This document shows positions 46,381 through 56,960 of a stretch of 64,000 nt of DNA, one piece after another (within the stretch, counting starts at the first letter, position 1; every line of letters starts with the position of its first letter). Origin of the DNA: Channa striata (Eukaryota > Chordata > Actinopteri > Anabantiformes > Channidae); NCBI GenBank assembly GCA_033026295.1, contig CM065170.1, positions 20,532,040-20,596,039 of the forward strand, in the 5' to 3' direction. Under the pieces are notes generated by a model, which worked only from the letters and a program-made list of their open reading frames with translations, ran no database searches and was not told the origin of the DNA. Made by a program: the position numbers and the translations under genes.

Positions 46381-46868
46381 ATTCAATTCAATTCAACTTA
46401 ACGGAAGAAACCTCCATCACAACCAGGCTCAGGGTGGGCGGACATCTGCCTTGAGCAGTTGGGCTGAGTGGAAAGTGGAGAGAGAAAAGAACAGAGCAAC
46501 AAAAGCAACAAAAAAACATTGAGCAGGTTAGTAGGACCAGTAGCTGCGCATTGGAGAACACACAGCGCCAAATCCGGGGACACCTGAAGACAGGGACAGA
46601 CAGAGGGGGATAGAGAGGGAGAAACACGACTACGGGACAAAGAAGATACAGAGTTAATGTCATACAGTGGTGACATTATAGATGTGGGGTGAGAGGAGAG
46701 AATGAAGAGAAAAGGAAAGTGGTCCAGTGCAGAGTCCCCCAGCAGTCTAAGCCTATAGCAGCAGGACTATAACCAACTATAAGCTTTATCAAAGAGGAAG
46801 GTTTTGAGCCTAGTCTTAAAAGTAGAGAGGGTGTCTGCTTCCTGAATCTGGACTGGGAGCTGGTTCTA
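46381..46868 (-). mobile_element. L2-clade LINE, inverted 3' fragment
   Basis: The complement of the best L2 copy from about 53550 to its end. On the plus strand it starts at ATTCAATTCAATTCAACTTAA, the terminal repeat. About 150 bp between the GGTTTCTTCCGTTAA position and the terminal repeat are missing. It ends at the complement of TGGAACCAGCTCCCAGTCC near 46866. An open minus frame at 46398-46676 is discussed as a finding. Confidence 0.85.
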
Positions 46869-47590
46869 TTAATGACATCCTTCCAGCTACAGATGTTGGG
46901 GACTATGTGGTCTTGGTACTATTGGATCTAACTGCTGCTTTTGATACAGTGAATCATGGCATTTTGACTTCTTGATTAGAACAATGGGTAGGCATCCGTG
47001 GTACTGCTCTTGAGTAGTTTAGGTCGTGCTTGGCAGAGATAACATTTTGTGTACAAATTGATAATGTCCAGTCCTCTTCTGCTCCACTCTTGTGTGGGGT
47101 CCCACAAAATGCTGCTGCACGGTTGTTAAAGGGAGCTCGGAAGAGAGAACACCATTGTTGTAGGCTCACTGCACTGGCTCTCTGTCCATCTTAGAGTTAA
47201 TTTTAAATTCTTGTATTTGTTTTAAAATCTTTAAATGGTCTTGCCCCACCCAACCTCCCTGAGCTGCTATTTGTGCAGTCCCCAACCACCTGCTACTGTT
47301 TGTGACGAAGACACAACGGAAGCTCAGGTGTGACAGGGCATTTGCTGCTGCAGGCCCTAAGTTGTGGAATGCACTGCCTCTGCAAAGTAGACAGGCCTTC
47401 TCACTGTCTGTTTTTAAATCAAAGCTTAAAACAATTTTTTTCTCCCTGGCTTTTGACTCAGCATGAGGTTTTGGCTTTACTACTTTATTGAATTTATTCC
47501 TTTTAGATCTTTTATATTTTAAATTGTACTTAAATATATTTTTGGTCATTTTATTGTGCTTGTACTTTATAAATAAAGTTGACTTGACTG
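46869..47590 (+). mobile_element. L2-clade LINE, third subfamily, deleted internally
   Basis: Begins in the reverse transcriptase (NDILPATDVGDYVVLVLLDL and AAFDTVNH, motif A) and reaches the GVPQ of motif B near 47100. It then jumps to NAAARLLKG and the C-terminal part (LWNALPLQSRQAFSLSVFKSKLK), ending at an ACTTTATAAATAAAGTTGACTTG terminus near 47590. A stop in motif A's neighbourhood and several frameshifts are present. It lies head-on against the inverted L2 tail. Confidence 0.8.
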
Positions 47591-47787
47591 TTAAATACAC
47601 AGTTTTTCTAATTTTGTTTTCTTTGAGTTTGCTAACTTAACTTGCCTAAAGTTAACCGTTGTCAATGTAAGTTCATAAATTTGTTATTTGAACTTTTTGC
47701 TGTAAGGTTAACTTAGAAAATCATAAACTTAGTTAACAATAGAAGTGCTCTCCAAATTGAGTTGAAACGACAAAAATGTATCTGTGG

Positions 47788-48200
47788 TGTTACGCCCCGG
47801 CCTAGGGGAAAACCAGGACGTAACACAAATTGAGACTCCCCTTTACCCAGCGCCCAGAAACCACCAGAACAGATAAACTTCAGCACACAAGGTTTATTGT
47901 TTGTCTCGTTAGATACAGGTTCACAACTTCAGGGTGGGTCCAGCAAAAAAATAACAAACAAAAATAACTAAACCAGCTAGCCTGCTCTTACCTAATCAAA
48001 CATAAAATAAAACAAATCATACAATAAACTCAGGAGAAAACCTGGGATTCAAAGAAAAAGGCTAACCACACCCTTAGAACAGATTTCATGCACAAGGTAC
48101 AACAAGTTAGTATGTCATACACATTCACACACACACAGGGAGAGACAAGGTACACAGGTACAGGTATATAAACACATTATAACACATTATAACCAAGGTC
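47788..48200 (-). repeat. LTR-like fragment, minus strand, tentative
   Basis: Starts with TGTTACG and has the inverted CGTAACA at 47819-47825, enclosing a short C+G-rich palindromic stretch. On the minus strand an AATAAACC-type signal lies near 47895. Fish Gypsy-type LTRs often carry TGTTACG ends, but the other boundary and a duplication were not found. The remainder is AT-rich, with a 12-bp unit repeated at about 48170-48190. Confidence 0.3.
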
Positions 48201-48202
48201 AT

Positions 48203-48780
48203 TGTTGTGGAAAAATCTGAGAGAGCAAGTTAAGAGACAGGAGGCAGCTCTCACATTATCATTAAGCAATTTAATGACAATAACATAGGTAAAATAAGCA
48301 AAAAGGTAGAGGAGCAGGCAGGGGAACAGAGCAGAAAGCAGTGACACCCGAGCGGATCAGACACTATCTGATAATCTCTGTCGGGCTCACATGTGCTTTT
48401 AACTGCTCAACAATGCAAACACTTGAATACACATTGATCAGGAGTCCTAATTAGCAAGTCTGGTACTGTCTCTTCTCTGCTGGGGCAGCTACCTGTGGGG
48501 AAGCTAGGGTTAAACAAAGTTTAGACAGAAGGTCTGCTTAAGGTGTCAACAAGTATTCAAAGGAACAATAGGGTCTGTTAAGGTGTCAATAAGAAGTTTC
48601 TGACAAATGTTACTTCTGGGATCCACTATCTTTTCTAGTTCCCGTGGGCCTTCTACTGAGTAGCACATGCTTATCATGTCAGTGGTATCTTGCGGGAAAC
48701 AAAAGGTAAGACGGCTTCTGCCAGAAATGTGACCCAATGTTAGGCTGCTGTATATAGAAATTTCCCTCACAGTCATAACA
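48203..48780 (-). repeat. Candidate solo LTR, minus strand
   Basis: A 578-bp unit whose plus-strand ends are TGTTGTGG and CATAACA, i.e. TGTT/AACA. On the minus strand an ATTAAA near 48270 lies about 70 bp before the 3' end. The flanks do not show a perfect duplication. No internal coding region adjoins. It is a weaker case than 36456-37030. Confidence 0.4.
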
Positions 48781-48835
48781 GTGGTCTGCAAAACATATGC
48801 TGAGCCTAAGTGCGAGTACAAAAGTAAATGGGTTA

Positions 48836-49400
48836 CAGGTGGCTTGCTCAGGAAAGCTAATTTCTTAAGTGTCATGTGTACAGGGAACCTTGTTTCGGAA
48901 ATCGGGGTAGGGGATTAGGAAAACCGGGTTTCCCGAGGTAGATTTCTGTCGGAGAACACCGATTACTGCTGGTATATGCATAACCCGGTTTCTAAACAGG
49001 TTTCTCCAACTGCATGTGGCTGCAGACGATAAACTGCACACAGCTGACTGAAAGAATGAATGAATGGAGAGATCGTTAGGTAGTGGATGGGGTGATGTCC
49101 GCTTAAGGTCTGACAGAAATTTTAATTCACACAAAGTAGAAGTCTAAATTACACAATGTAGAAATCTAAATGAGACACCTTCCTCAATGCAGAAAGAGGG
49201 AGAAAGCTATTTGTCATTATACAATATAAATTCTGTGCGCCAGGTTTCCAAAATAAGTCAGAGGTTACTCTTGTGCTGCATGTATGTGCAGGTTTACTGT
49301 AACCGGGTTTCTTAAATACATGTACACACTGTTCCCCGATCACCCGAGAAAGCTGGTTTCTCTGAGTAACCCGGTTGCTTAAGTCCATGTGAATGCAGAT
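48836..49400. mobile_element. Unnamed MITE-like family A, copy 3, both ends visible
   Basis: The left end (GGAAAGCTAATTTCTTAAG, then GTCATGTGTACAGGG) and the right end (AGAAAGCTGGTTTCT, then GAGTAACCCGGTTGC, TTAAGTCCATGTGAATGC) are imperfect inverted repeats. Interior blocks CCAAAATAAGTCAGA and CTTGTGCTGCATG match 24348-24915. Words GGTTTC and GTAACC recur at several subterminal positions in both orientations. There is no coding capacity. Confidence 0.6.
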
Positions 49401-50125
49401 ATTAGCTAGACTGATACTGAGAATACTGTTTATGTGACACATTTTTGAAAGCTCTGGATAATGGTGAAGATTAAAGGAGCGTCCATCAGCATGTTGCAGC
49501 AGTTAAACAAGAGTGCTAAAAGTTTAGGACCAATGTGGATGTCATTCACCTCCACCTCCACACAACAACTCCATTAGTAAAGACCCAACTGAAGAGGTCC
49601 TACCCCACTTCCCCTGTCTTACTGTGACGAGTGTTTTATCCAACACCAGACATTTGTAAGTAAGCTGCAATGACTAATTCATTGATCTGTAAGTCAGCCT
49701 TTAGATGATCATTCTGCAACTGTTTTAATAATCATATTAATGTTGATGTTGTTTAAAGTGGCATTCAAAGTATTTACTGGTGTGAATTTAATGCGCTGTG
49801 AATTCATGTGAATTTTACATTTTGCTGTTTCTTAAATAGTTTTGTTCAAACAAAAGATATTTGTAAATGTTGCTTTGGCTTTCAGGATTTATTTCTAAAT
49901 AACTGAATATTTTATTTACTAAATTATTAATTTATATATTGGTAAAAGGTGGCTGACAGAAAAACCTAAAATAAATAATTTGTTAGTTGTTATTAAGTAT
50001 TAAATAAGTGTTATTTTATACAATATTTCTGTGTATAGCACTAAACCCTAGCAGTGCTCAAACTATTCGTGACATATCCCTTGGACGGGGACAGCTGCTG
50101 TTTATTGTAACTAAATAAATAAATT
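49401..50125. other. Unique DNA, no gene recognised
   Basis: AT-rich. Nothing recognised before the L2 element. Confidence 0.45.
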
Positions 50126-50141
50126 ACTGCATTTTGTCTCA

Positions 50142-50558
50142 GTGCATTCCACTCTGCAAGTCAGAGACAAAAATTTGAAGCTCCTGTCTAAGGATAAACG
50201 TAGATACCGTAAGATCATTATTCATGCAGGAACAAATGACGCCCGATTACGCAAATCGGAGGTCACTAAAACGAATATTGAATCGGTGTGTAACTTTGCA
50301 AAAACAATGTCGGACTCCGTAGTTTTCTCTGGACCCCTGCCAAATCTGATCAGTGACGACATGTATAGCCGCATGTCGTCATTTAACCGCTGGCTGTCTA
50401 GGTGGTGTCCAGCAAACGATGTGGGCTACATAGACAATTGGAAAAGTTTTTGGGGAAAACCTAGGCTTATTAGGAGAGACGGCATCCATCCTACTTTGGA
50501 CGGTGCCTCTCTCTTATCAAAAAATATGGCTGATTTTATTAGACAACCAAAAGACTGA
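50142..50558 (+). pseudogene. L2 ORF1 C-terminal SGNH/GDSL-hydrolase-like domain
   Basis: A 138-codon open frame with GTND at residues 30-33 (block III of SGNH hydrolases) and DGIH at 113-116 (block V, catalytic Asp-His pair). The first block with the nucleophilic Ser lies in the missing N-terminal part. Such esterase-like domains are known in ORF1 proteins of CR1/L2-type fish LINEs, where they are thought to act in the RNA-protein complex. The Met at 50142 is probably an internal one: upstream DNA changes character near 50130, so the frame is truncated at its N-terminus. Confidence 0.75.
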
Positions 50559-50663
50559 CAATCCAGAGTTGAGCCTAGGACGCAGAGACCCAGTCCTACA
50601 CGCCTCTCTGCAGTATCCTTACCGCCGTTACCCCCCCACAACTCCCACATTCCTATAGAAACT

Positions 50664-53430
50664 GTGTCTGTTCCCCGATTAACTAAATTTTACAAACTAA
50701 AAATGATCACAAGAGGAGTTAATCATAATAACTTGATAAAAATCAGGACTGCTCCTCTTACTGAACAAAAAACTAAAACACTTAAATGTGGATTATTAAA
50801 TATCAGATCTCTCTCATCTAAATCTCTGTTAGTAAATGACTTGATAAGTGATCATCAATTCGATTTATTTTGTCTCACCGAAACCTGGTTGCAGAAGGAA
50901 GAATATGTTAGTTTAAATGAGTCAACCCCCAAGTCATATTAACTATCATGTTCCTAGAAGCTCAGGCCGAGGTGGAGGAGTAGCAGCAATCTATCACTCA
51001 AGCTTACCGATAAACCCTAGACCTAAACATAGTTATAACTCATTTGAGAGTCTTACTCTGAGACTTTCACACCCAAGTTGGAAAACTCAAAATCCACTTC
51101 TATTTGTTATTGTGTATCGTCCTCCAGTCCCTTATTCTGAATTTTTGACTGAATTCTCTGATTTTCTAGCCGACTTAGTGCTTAGTGCAGATAAAGTCGT
51201 CATAGTGGGCGATTTTAACATTCATGTAGATGCTGACAGTAACTCCCTCAACACAGCATTTACTTCATTATTACATTCAATTGGTTTCTCTCAAATTGTA
51301 AATGAACCCACTCACTGTTTTAGTCACACCCTAGACCTTGTCCTTGCATACGGTATTGAAATTGATAAACTAACAGTATTTCCTCATAATTCTGTTCTCT
51401 CTGACCATTTCCTAATAACATTTGAATTTAGTTTATTGGACTACACGGCAGCTAGAAAGAAGTTTTGCTTCAGTAGGTGTTTATGTGAAAACACTGTGAA
51501 CAAATTTAAGGAAATGATCCCTTCATCATTTACTTTAACATGTACTGATATAACTGAGAGTAGCCTCATTAACTGTACTCCTGCACAAGTTGATTACCTT
51601 ACTGATAATTATGCAGCATCTTTACGTTCCATACTTGATAGTGTTGCCCCTCTAAAAAAGAAGGCAGTAATTCTGAATAGGCGATCTCCATGGTATAGCT
51701 CGCACACCCGTAATTTAAAGCAGGCGTCACGAAGACTAGAAAGGAAGTGGCGTTCCACTCATTCACAAGAATCACGCCTAGCCTGGAAAAAAGACTTTAT
51801 ACTTATACAAATTAGCACTCCGTAAAGCCAGAACAGCTTATTATTCATCACTAATAGAGCAAAACAAGAACAACCCCGGTTTCTTTTCAGCACTGTAGCC
51901 AGGCTGACTAAGAGCCATAGTTCAGTTGAGACTAGTATTCCCTCAACGCTATGTAGCAATGACTTCATGACCTTCTTCACAAACAAAATCATAGCATTAG
52001 AAATAAAATTCACCAGACCCTCCCCACAAATACAACAGAATTAGAATCATCAGTAAGTCCTCAGTCCCTTTTAGACTGCTTTGTGCCCATAGACCTTGCT
52101 GAGTTAACTTCAACTATTATGGCATCTAAACCAACAACATGTCTGCTAGACCCTATTCCAGTTAGACTGCTCAAAGATGCTCTACCCTTATTAGACACGT
52201 TCATATTAGATATCATTAATCTATCCTTACAAACAGGATATGTACCAAAGGCCTATAAGGTAGCTGTAATCAAACCTCTACTTAAAAACCTAGTCTGGAT
52301 CCAGATGTCTTGGCCAATTACAGACCAATATCCAATCTCCCTTTTATTTCTAAAATACTTGAAAAAGTAGTTGTAAAGCAATTATGTGACCACCTGCGCA
52401 GAAACGACTTGTTTGAAGAATTTCAGTCAGGATTTAGAGTTCATCATAGCACAGAAACCGCACTGATTAAAGTCACCAATGATCTTCTTCTGGCTTCAGA
52501 TAACGGACTTGTCTCTATACTAGTTCTGCTAGATCTTAGTGCTGCATTTGACACCATTGATCACAGAATATTATTACAGAGACTAGAACATGTAATTGGA
52601 ATTAAAGGAACAGCACTAAATTGGTTTAAATCGTATCTATCAGATAGATTCCAATTTACTCACGTTAATGATGAATCTTCGACATACACAAAAGTTAGTT
52701 ATGGAATTCCACAAGGCTCTGTATTAGGACCAATACTCTTTACTCTATATATGTCTCCCCTTGGCAACATTATTAGAAAACACTCTGTAAATTTTTACTG
52801 CTACGCTGATGACACGCAGTTATATCTATCTATGAAACCTGATGAAACAAATAAATTAATCAAACTACAAGCATGTCTTAAAGATATAAGGGACTGGATG
52901 ACGTATAATTTTCTTCTTCTAAACTCAGATAAAACTGAAGTTATTGTATTTGGGCCTAATAGTCTAAGAGACATGTTTTCTAACCATATCGCTACTTTAG
53001 ACGACATAACTCTTGCCCCAGTAGTACTGCAAGGAATCTTGGAGTCATTTTTGACCAGGATTTGTCATTTACCTCACAGATAAAGCAAATCTCTAGAACA
53101 GCCTTCTTCCACCTACGGAACATTGCCAAAATTAGGAGCATCCTGTCCCAAAGCGATGCTGAAAAATTGGTTCATGCATTTGTTACTTCTAGATTGGACT
53201 ATTGTAATTCTCTACTTTCAGGCTGCCCCAGTAACTCTCTAAAAAGCCTCCAATTAATCCAAAATGCTGCAGCAAGATTACTGACTGGGATTGGTAAGAG
53301 AGATCATATTTCACCTTCATTAGCTTCTCTCCATTGGCTTCCAATTAAATGCAGAATAGAATTTAAAACCCTTCTTCTTACCTATAAAGCTTTAAACGGC
53401 CAAGCCCCATCATATTTAAAGATCTCTTAG
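50664..53430 (+). pseudogene. L2 ORF2: endonuclease plus reverse transcriptase, frameshifted
   Basis: Segments: 50664-50942 endonuclease start with LNIRSLS and CLTETWL (catalytic Asn, Glu); 50917-51825 the rest of the endonuclease with IVGDFNIH (Asp, Asn) and LSDH (His), then a linker; 52083-52370 reverse transcriptase start; 52310-53083 fingers and palm with motif A LLDLSAAFD, motif B YGIPQGSVLGP and motif C YADD at 52802-52813; 53062-53430 the C-terminal part. Frameshifts lie near 50935, 51820, 52310-52370 and 53060-53080. All catalytic motifs read intact in pieces, so inactivation is by indels rather than active-site loss. Confidence 0.9.
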
Positions 53431-54180
53431 TACCATATCATCCTACTAGACCACTTCGGTCCCAAAATGCAGGCCTACTTGTGGTTCCCAGAATTTCCAA
53501 AAATAGAATGGGAGGCAGAGCCTTTAGCTATCAAGCTCCTCTCCTGTGGAACCAGCTCCCAGTCCAGATTCGGGAAGCAGACACCCTCCCTATTTTTAAG
53601 ACTAGGCTCAAAACCTTCCTTTTTGATAAAGCTTATAGTTGGTTATAGTCATGCTGCTATAGGCTTAGACTGCTGGGGACTCTGCACTGTGCCACTTCCT
53701 CTTCTCTTCATTCTCTCCTCTCACCCCACATCTATAATGTCACCACTGTATGACATTAACTCTGTGTCTTCTTTGTCCCGTAGTCGTCTCTCTCCCTCTC
53801 TTTCCCCTCTCTCTCTCCCCTGTCCACAGGTGTCCCCGGATTTGGCGCTGTGTGTCCTCCAGTGTGCAGCTACTGGTCCTATTAACCTGCTAAATGTTTT
53901 GTTGTTGCTTTTGTTGCTCTGTTCTTTTCTCTCTCCACTTTCCACTCTGCCCAACCGGTCAAGGCAGATGGCCGTCCTCCCTGAGCCTGGTTCTGCTGGA
54001 GGTTTCTTCCGTTAAAGGGAGTTTTTCCTCTCCACTGTTGCCTATGGCTTGCTCAAGGGGGATTTGTTGGGTTTTCTCTACCTGTTTGTATAGTCTTGAC
54101 TTTATTATGTAAAGTGCCCTGAGATGACCTTGTTGTAAATTGGCGCTATATAAATAAAGTTGAATTGAAATTGAATTGAA
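53431..54180 (+). other. L2 3' untranslated region and terminal repeats
   Basis: Follows ORF2. It holds a pyrimidine-rich block near 53700-53830, a TTGTTGTTGCTTTTGTTGC stretch, the GGTTTCTTCCGTTAA segment, the GCCTTGAGATGACC-like segment near 54115, and the terminus. This 3' region is the part most often present in the other copies, as expected since reverse transcription starts there. It contains a 92-codon open frame at 53737-54015. Confidence 0.8.
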
Positions 54181-54181
54181 A

Positions 54182-56400
54182 AACGAAAAAAAAATCAAAG
54201 AATCCTTGATATTATGCAAATCTGCAGTGAAGGAGTTCAGTGACAGCCAGACAAGAGCCAACTGGGAATGGCTTCATTTTTGTGGAAACTTAAGAGAAAA
54301 GTTCACTCACACACAATAAAATGGATGGGAGGTAGCTCACATGTTGTCTTTTCAAGTTCTTGTTCTTTGCTACATACTAACAGTATTAGTATTAAATACA
54401 GTTTGCACAAAACTTAAGTGGACATTCACTGTGCCCACAAGCGCTTCAGTAGGTGGCCAGAAGAAGGGGCTAATTTTTATCTCTTTGCCCCCCACCATTT
54501 AAAGCACTCTACTTCTAGGTAGGATAAAATTATTTAAGTTGTTTACATTCTTTATAGTCACATTTGTTCACAGTAAATAAGTTTTAAATATTCACACAGT
54601 ATAATTTTTTAAATAAGAGAAACAACAAAACACTACATCAATGGTGAGGGAAACATTTTTCGTTATTCACATGGCTGCACAGCGTGAATCCACTTGAGGA
54701 GCTCTAATGGTCCAACCGTGATATCTCTGCAGTAATGACAGGTTGTCACATTGTTAAAGCACAGACTGATCTTGAAAGCATTCCACTACATTCGTCATTC
54801 TCCTCACACCCTCCTCCGTGCAACTCCCTCTAGTTAATTTGCCGTGAAACAGCAACACAGTATGCCTCTTCCATTACATGCGGGTATTTATTATATATAA
54901 GTTAAAGAAGAAGTGTCCCTGGTGCCAGATCCATTTTCTTTTAACAGGTTAATGTCATTCAGTCTAAGGGGAATTATCAGCACTCCCTGCCTTTTGTTCT
55001 AAGACACGTCCCTTCAATACATATAGAAGGAACCCAGAAAGGGAATAGCTCCTTTTGAGCCTTGGCCAGTGTCAGATGAGATGATTGATGGATGCAGGTC
55101 TGTGCTAGGAATACGGATAACAGGTTTTGATTACAGCCCCCTTTGGGAAAAATGGACACTTTAGCTCCAGGAGAGAAAAGTGGGGGAGAGGGTTGGAGCA
55201 TTTCCACCATGTGGTGTTTATGCATCTGATGATTACTGTGAACTTCTATGGCTTCTTGGGAAACTTAATAGAAAAGCAAATGAAATTTGATTTACCTGAG
55301 TTTTTTTTTTCTTCTGGAAGAAGACAAATAAGGTTAAAAAATCATTTAACACACCACATTTTTTTCTCTTTTTATCAGAAATATTGTTCCATTTACTCAG
55401 TATCTTCAAATGCAACCTGGTTTCAATTAAGAAACAATTGGTGTATTTTCTTTTCACAATAAAAGCCTTTTAGGTCATGTATAATGGCCTGTCTCCTAAA
55501 ATCCATGCTGCTATACAACTGATGTGCATTAAGTTTTTAAACAGAATAGAATCAGTGGATGAATATGTTTCTAATGTTCTCTATGTATTTTTTTGACTGA
55601 ATTAAGTCCTACATTTCTTAATGCACAATGAGTTGCAATGACAGTGCTGGGTAAATGTACATGTAAATGCAGGATTGTCATCTCACAGAGTTCCTCACAT
55701 TCCCAGTTGGGCTTACGGATGAATTCCCTTCTGGTTTAGGTTTGCAAATACTATGTTTTTATGTAAAAGTAACTTAACGTTGCCAGACAACAATCTTTCT
55801 CAAATCCTAAATAAGTGTTTGATGATGCTGTAATCAAAAGTGAAACACTGCATATTGTAGAGGACATAAATACTCTGTAAGGGAACATTTAAGTGATATG
55901 TTCAGTGTCAATTTGTTTGTGACAAAATTTAATGAGGTTGAATTTAATCTATGCATCTATGCACAAATACTGTTTTCTGGTAAAAATAGAAACTAAAAGC
56001 AGAGCAGCAGAATGATAATTATGACAAGGCTTTTCTGGTGAACTTTTCTCGCTTTGAAAGTGTATATTAGGGCCTTATTTTAATAGCAGAAGAGGCAACA
56101 TTTCTAATGATTGTCTGGATAAAACTGTTCCAAGTGTTCTGTTTTTTGTTTTTCTAACTTAATAAGTGAGATTAAAGAAATATGCCAAGTTCTCTCCAAA
56201 AACAAGTATTGCTTAAATGCCCTGTAAGTCTTTTGTTCTTGCCGACTATGGATCCACTTGCCAGCAGCGTTGCATGCTCTTGGAGAAATATTGAGCAGTG
56301 GACAGACATTGTCACACCGGTTTAACACCTTGATAACTGACTCACAGAAACACATGATGACAGCCACTCGTGCAAACCTGCGCACTTCATCAATGTGAAG
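54182..56400. other. Unique DNA, no gene recognised
   Basis: Open frames on both strands are short or compositional. No exon or repeat family was recognised. Confidence 0.45.
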
Positions 56401-56960
56401 TCTCTGCTGGTGTGGTGACAACAAGCCAGAGTCCTATTTTATATTTTATTCTCAGGCTCCTCCGTCCTTCCTTTCACGTGCACCAGGGAAGCTGTGATCA
56501 GCTGCCTCCCACTTTCCCCAGCATGGCTGGTGGAGATACTTATGGGCCCAGTCAATGCTGTGTAAAGGCTCCATTTAGCACCGATGTGCCTTTGAGACAG
56601 AGCCTCTGGCATGAGTGGAAGGGGAGGAGGGCAGAGTGGGTTCCTGAGATGTTTTCCTCTGACAAAGACGGATGGTCTGTGGCTCCACAGCCTGCAAGGA
56701 CAAAGGGACGTGCAGCCTTGTTGGCCTTGTCCATGTGCCACCCAGAAACAGCACTTTTCACACACATGGGATTCTGTGTGGAGGTGAAAATGAAATTACT
56801 GCAGAGAGCGTAGCTGGTGAAGAAGGAAAATGAGAAGGCGGAGGAGGCGGAGGATGGGCATGAAAAGAGCCCAGGGGTTTTGCTGATGAAGTCATGCCTG
56901 CTTTTCTGACACACACCGTTTTGTCACAATATTGGAAGTGCTGAATATTTCAACTCTGGG
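56400..56960. other. GC-richer unique block, possible conserved non-coding DNA
   Basis: Open frames exist on both strands (56370-56813 plus, 56439-56765 minus, 56552-56914 minus), which suggests composition rather than coding. No domain is recognised. It has no repeat match in the window and stands out as less AT-rich. Confidence 0.35.

Larger units (their letters stand above)
50130..54180 (+). mobile_element. L2-clade LINE, best-preserved copy
   Basis: Collinear from an ORF1 remnant through ORF2 (endonuclease plus reverse transcriptase) to a 3' UTR ending GGCGCTATATAAATAAAG followed by (TTGAA)n-like repeats, the tail style of L2/CR1 LINEs. At about 4.05 kb only the N-terminal part of ORF1 and the 5' UTR are missing, the usual result of incomplete reverse transcription. 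Fragments of the same family lie at 13497, 15985, 35480, 37293 and 46381 (inverted). Few changes against those suggest it is the youngest. Confidence 0.9.

Noticed and set aside
47166..47600. 144-codon Lys-rich minus frame
   Set aside because: Antisense to the 3' part of an L2 relic, without domain.
56370..56813. 147-codon plus-strand frame
   Set aside because: Overlapped by minus-strand frames of similar length; no motif or splice support.
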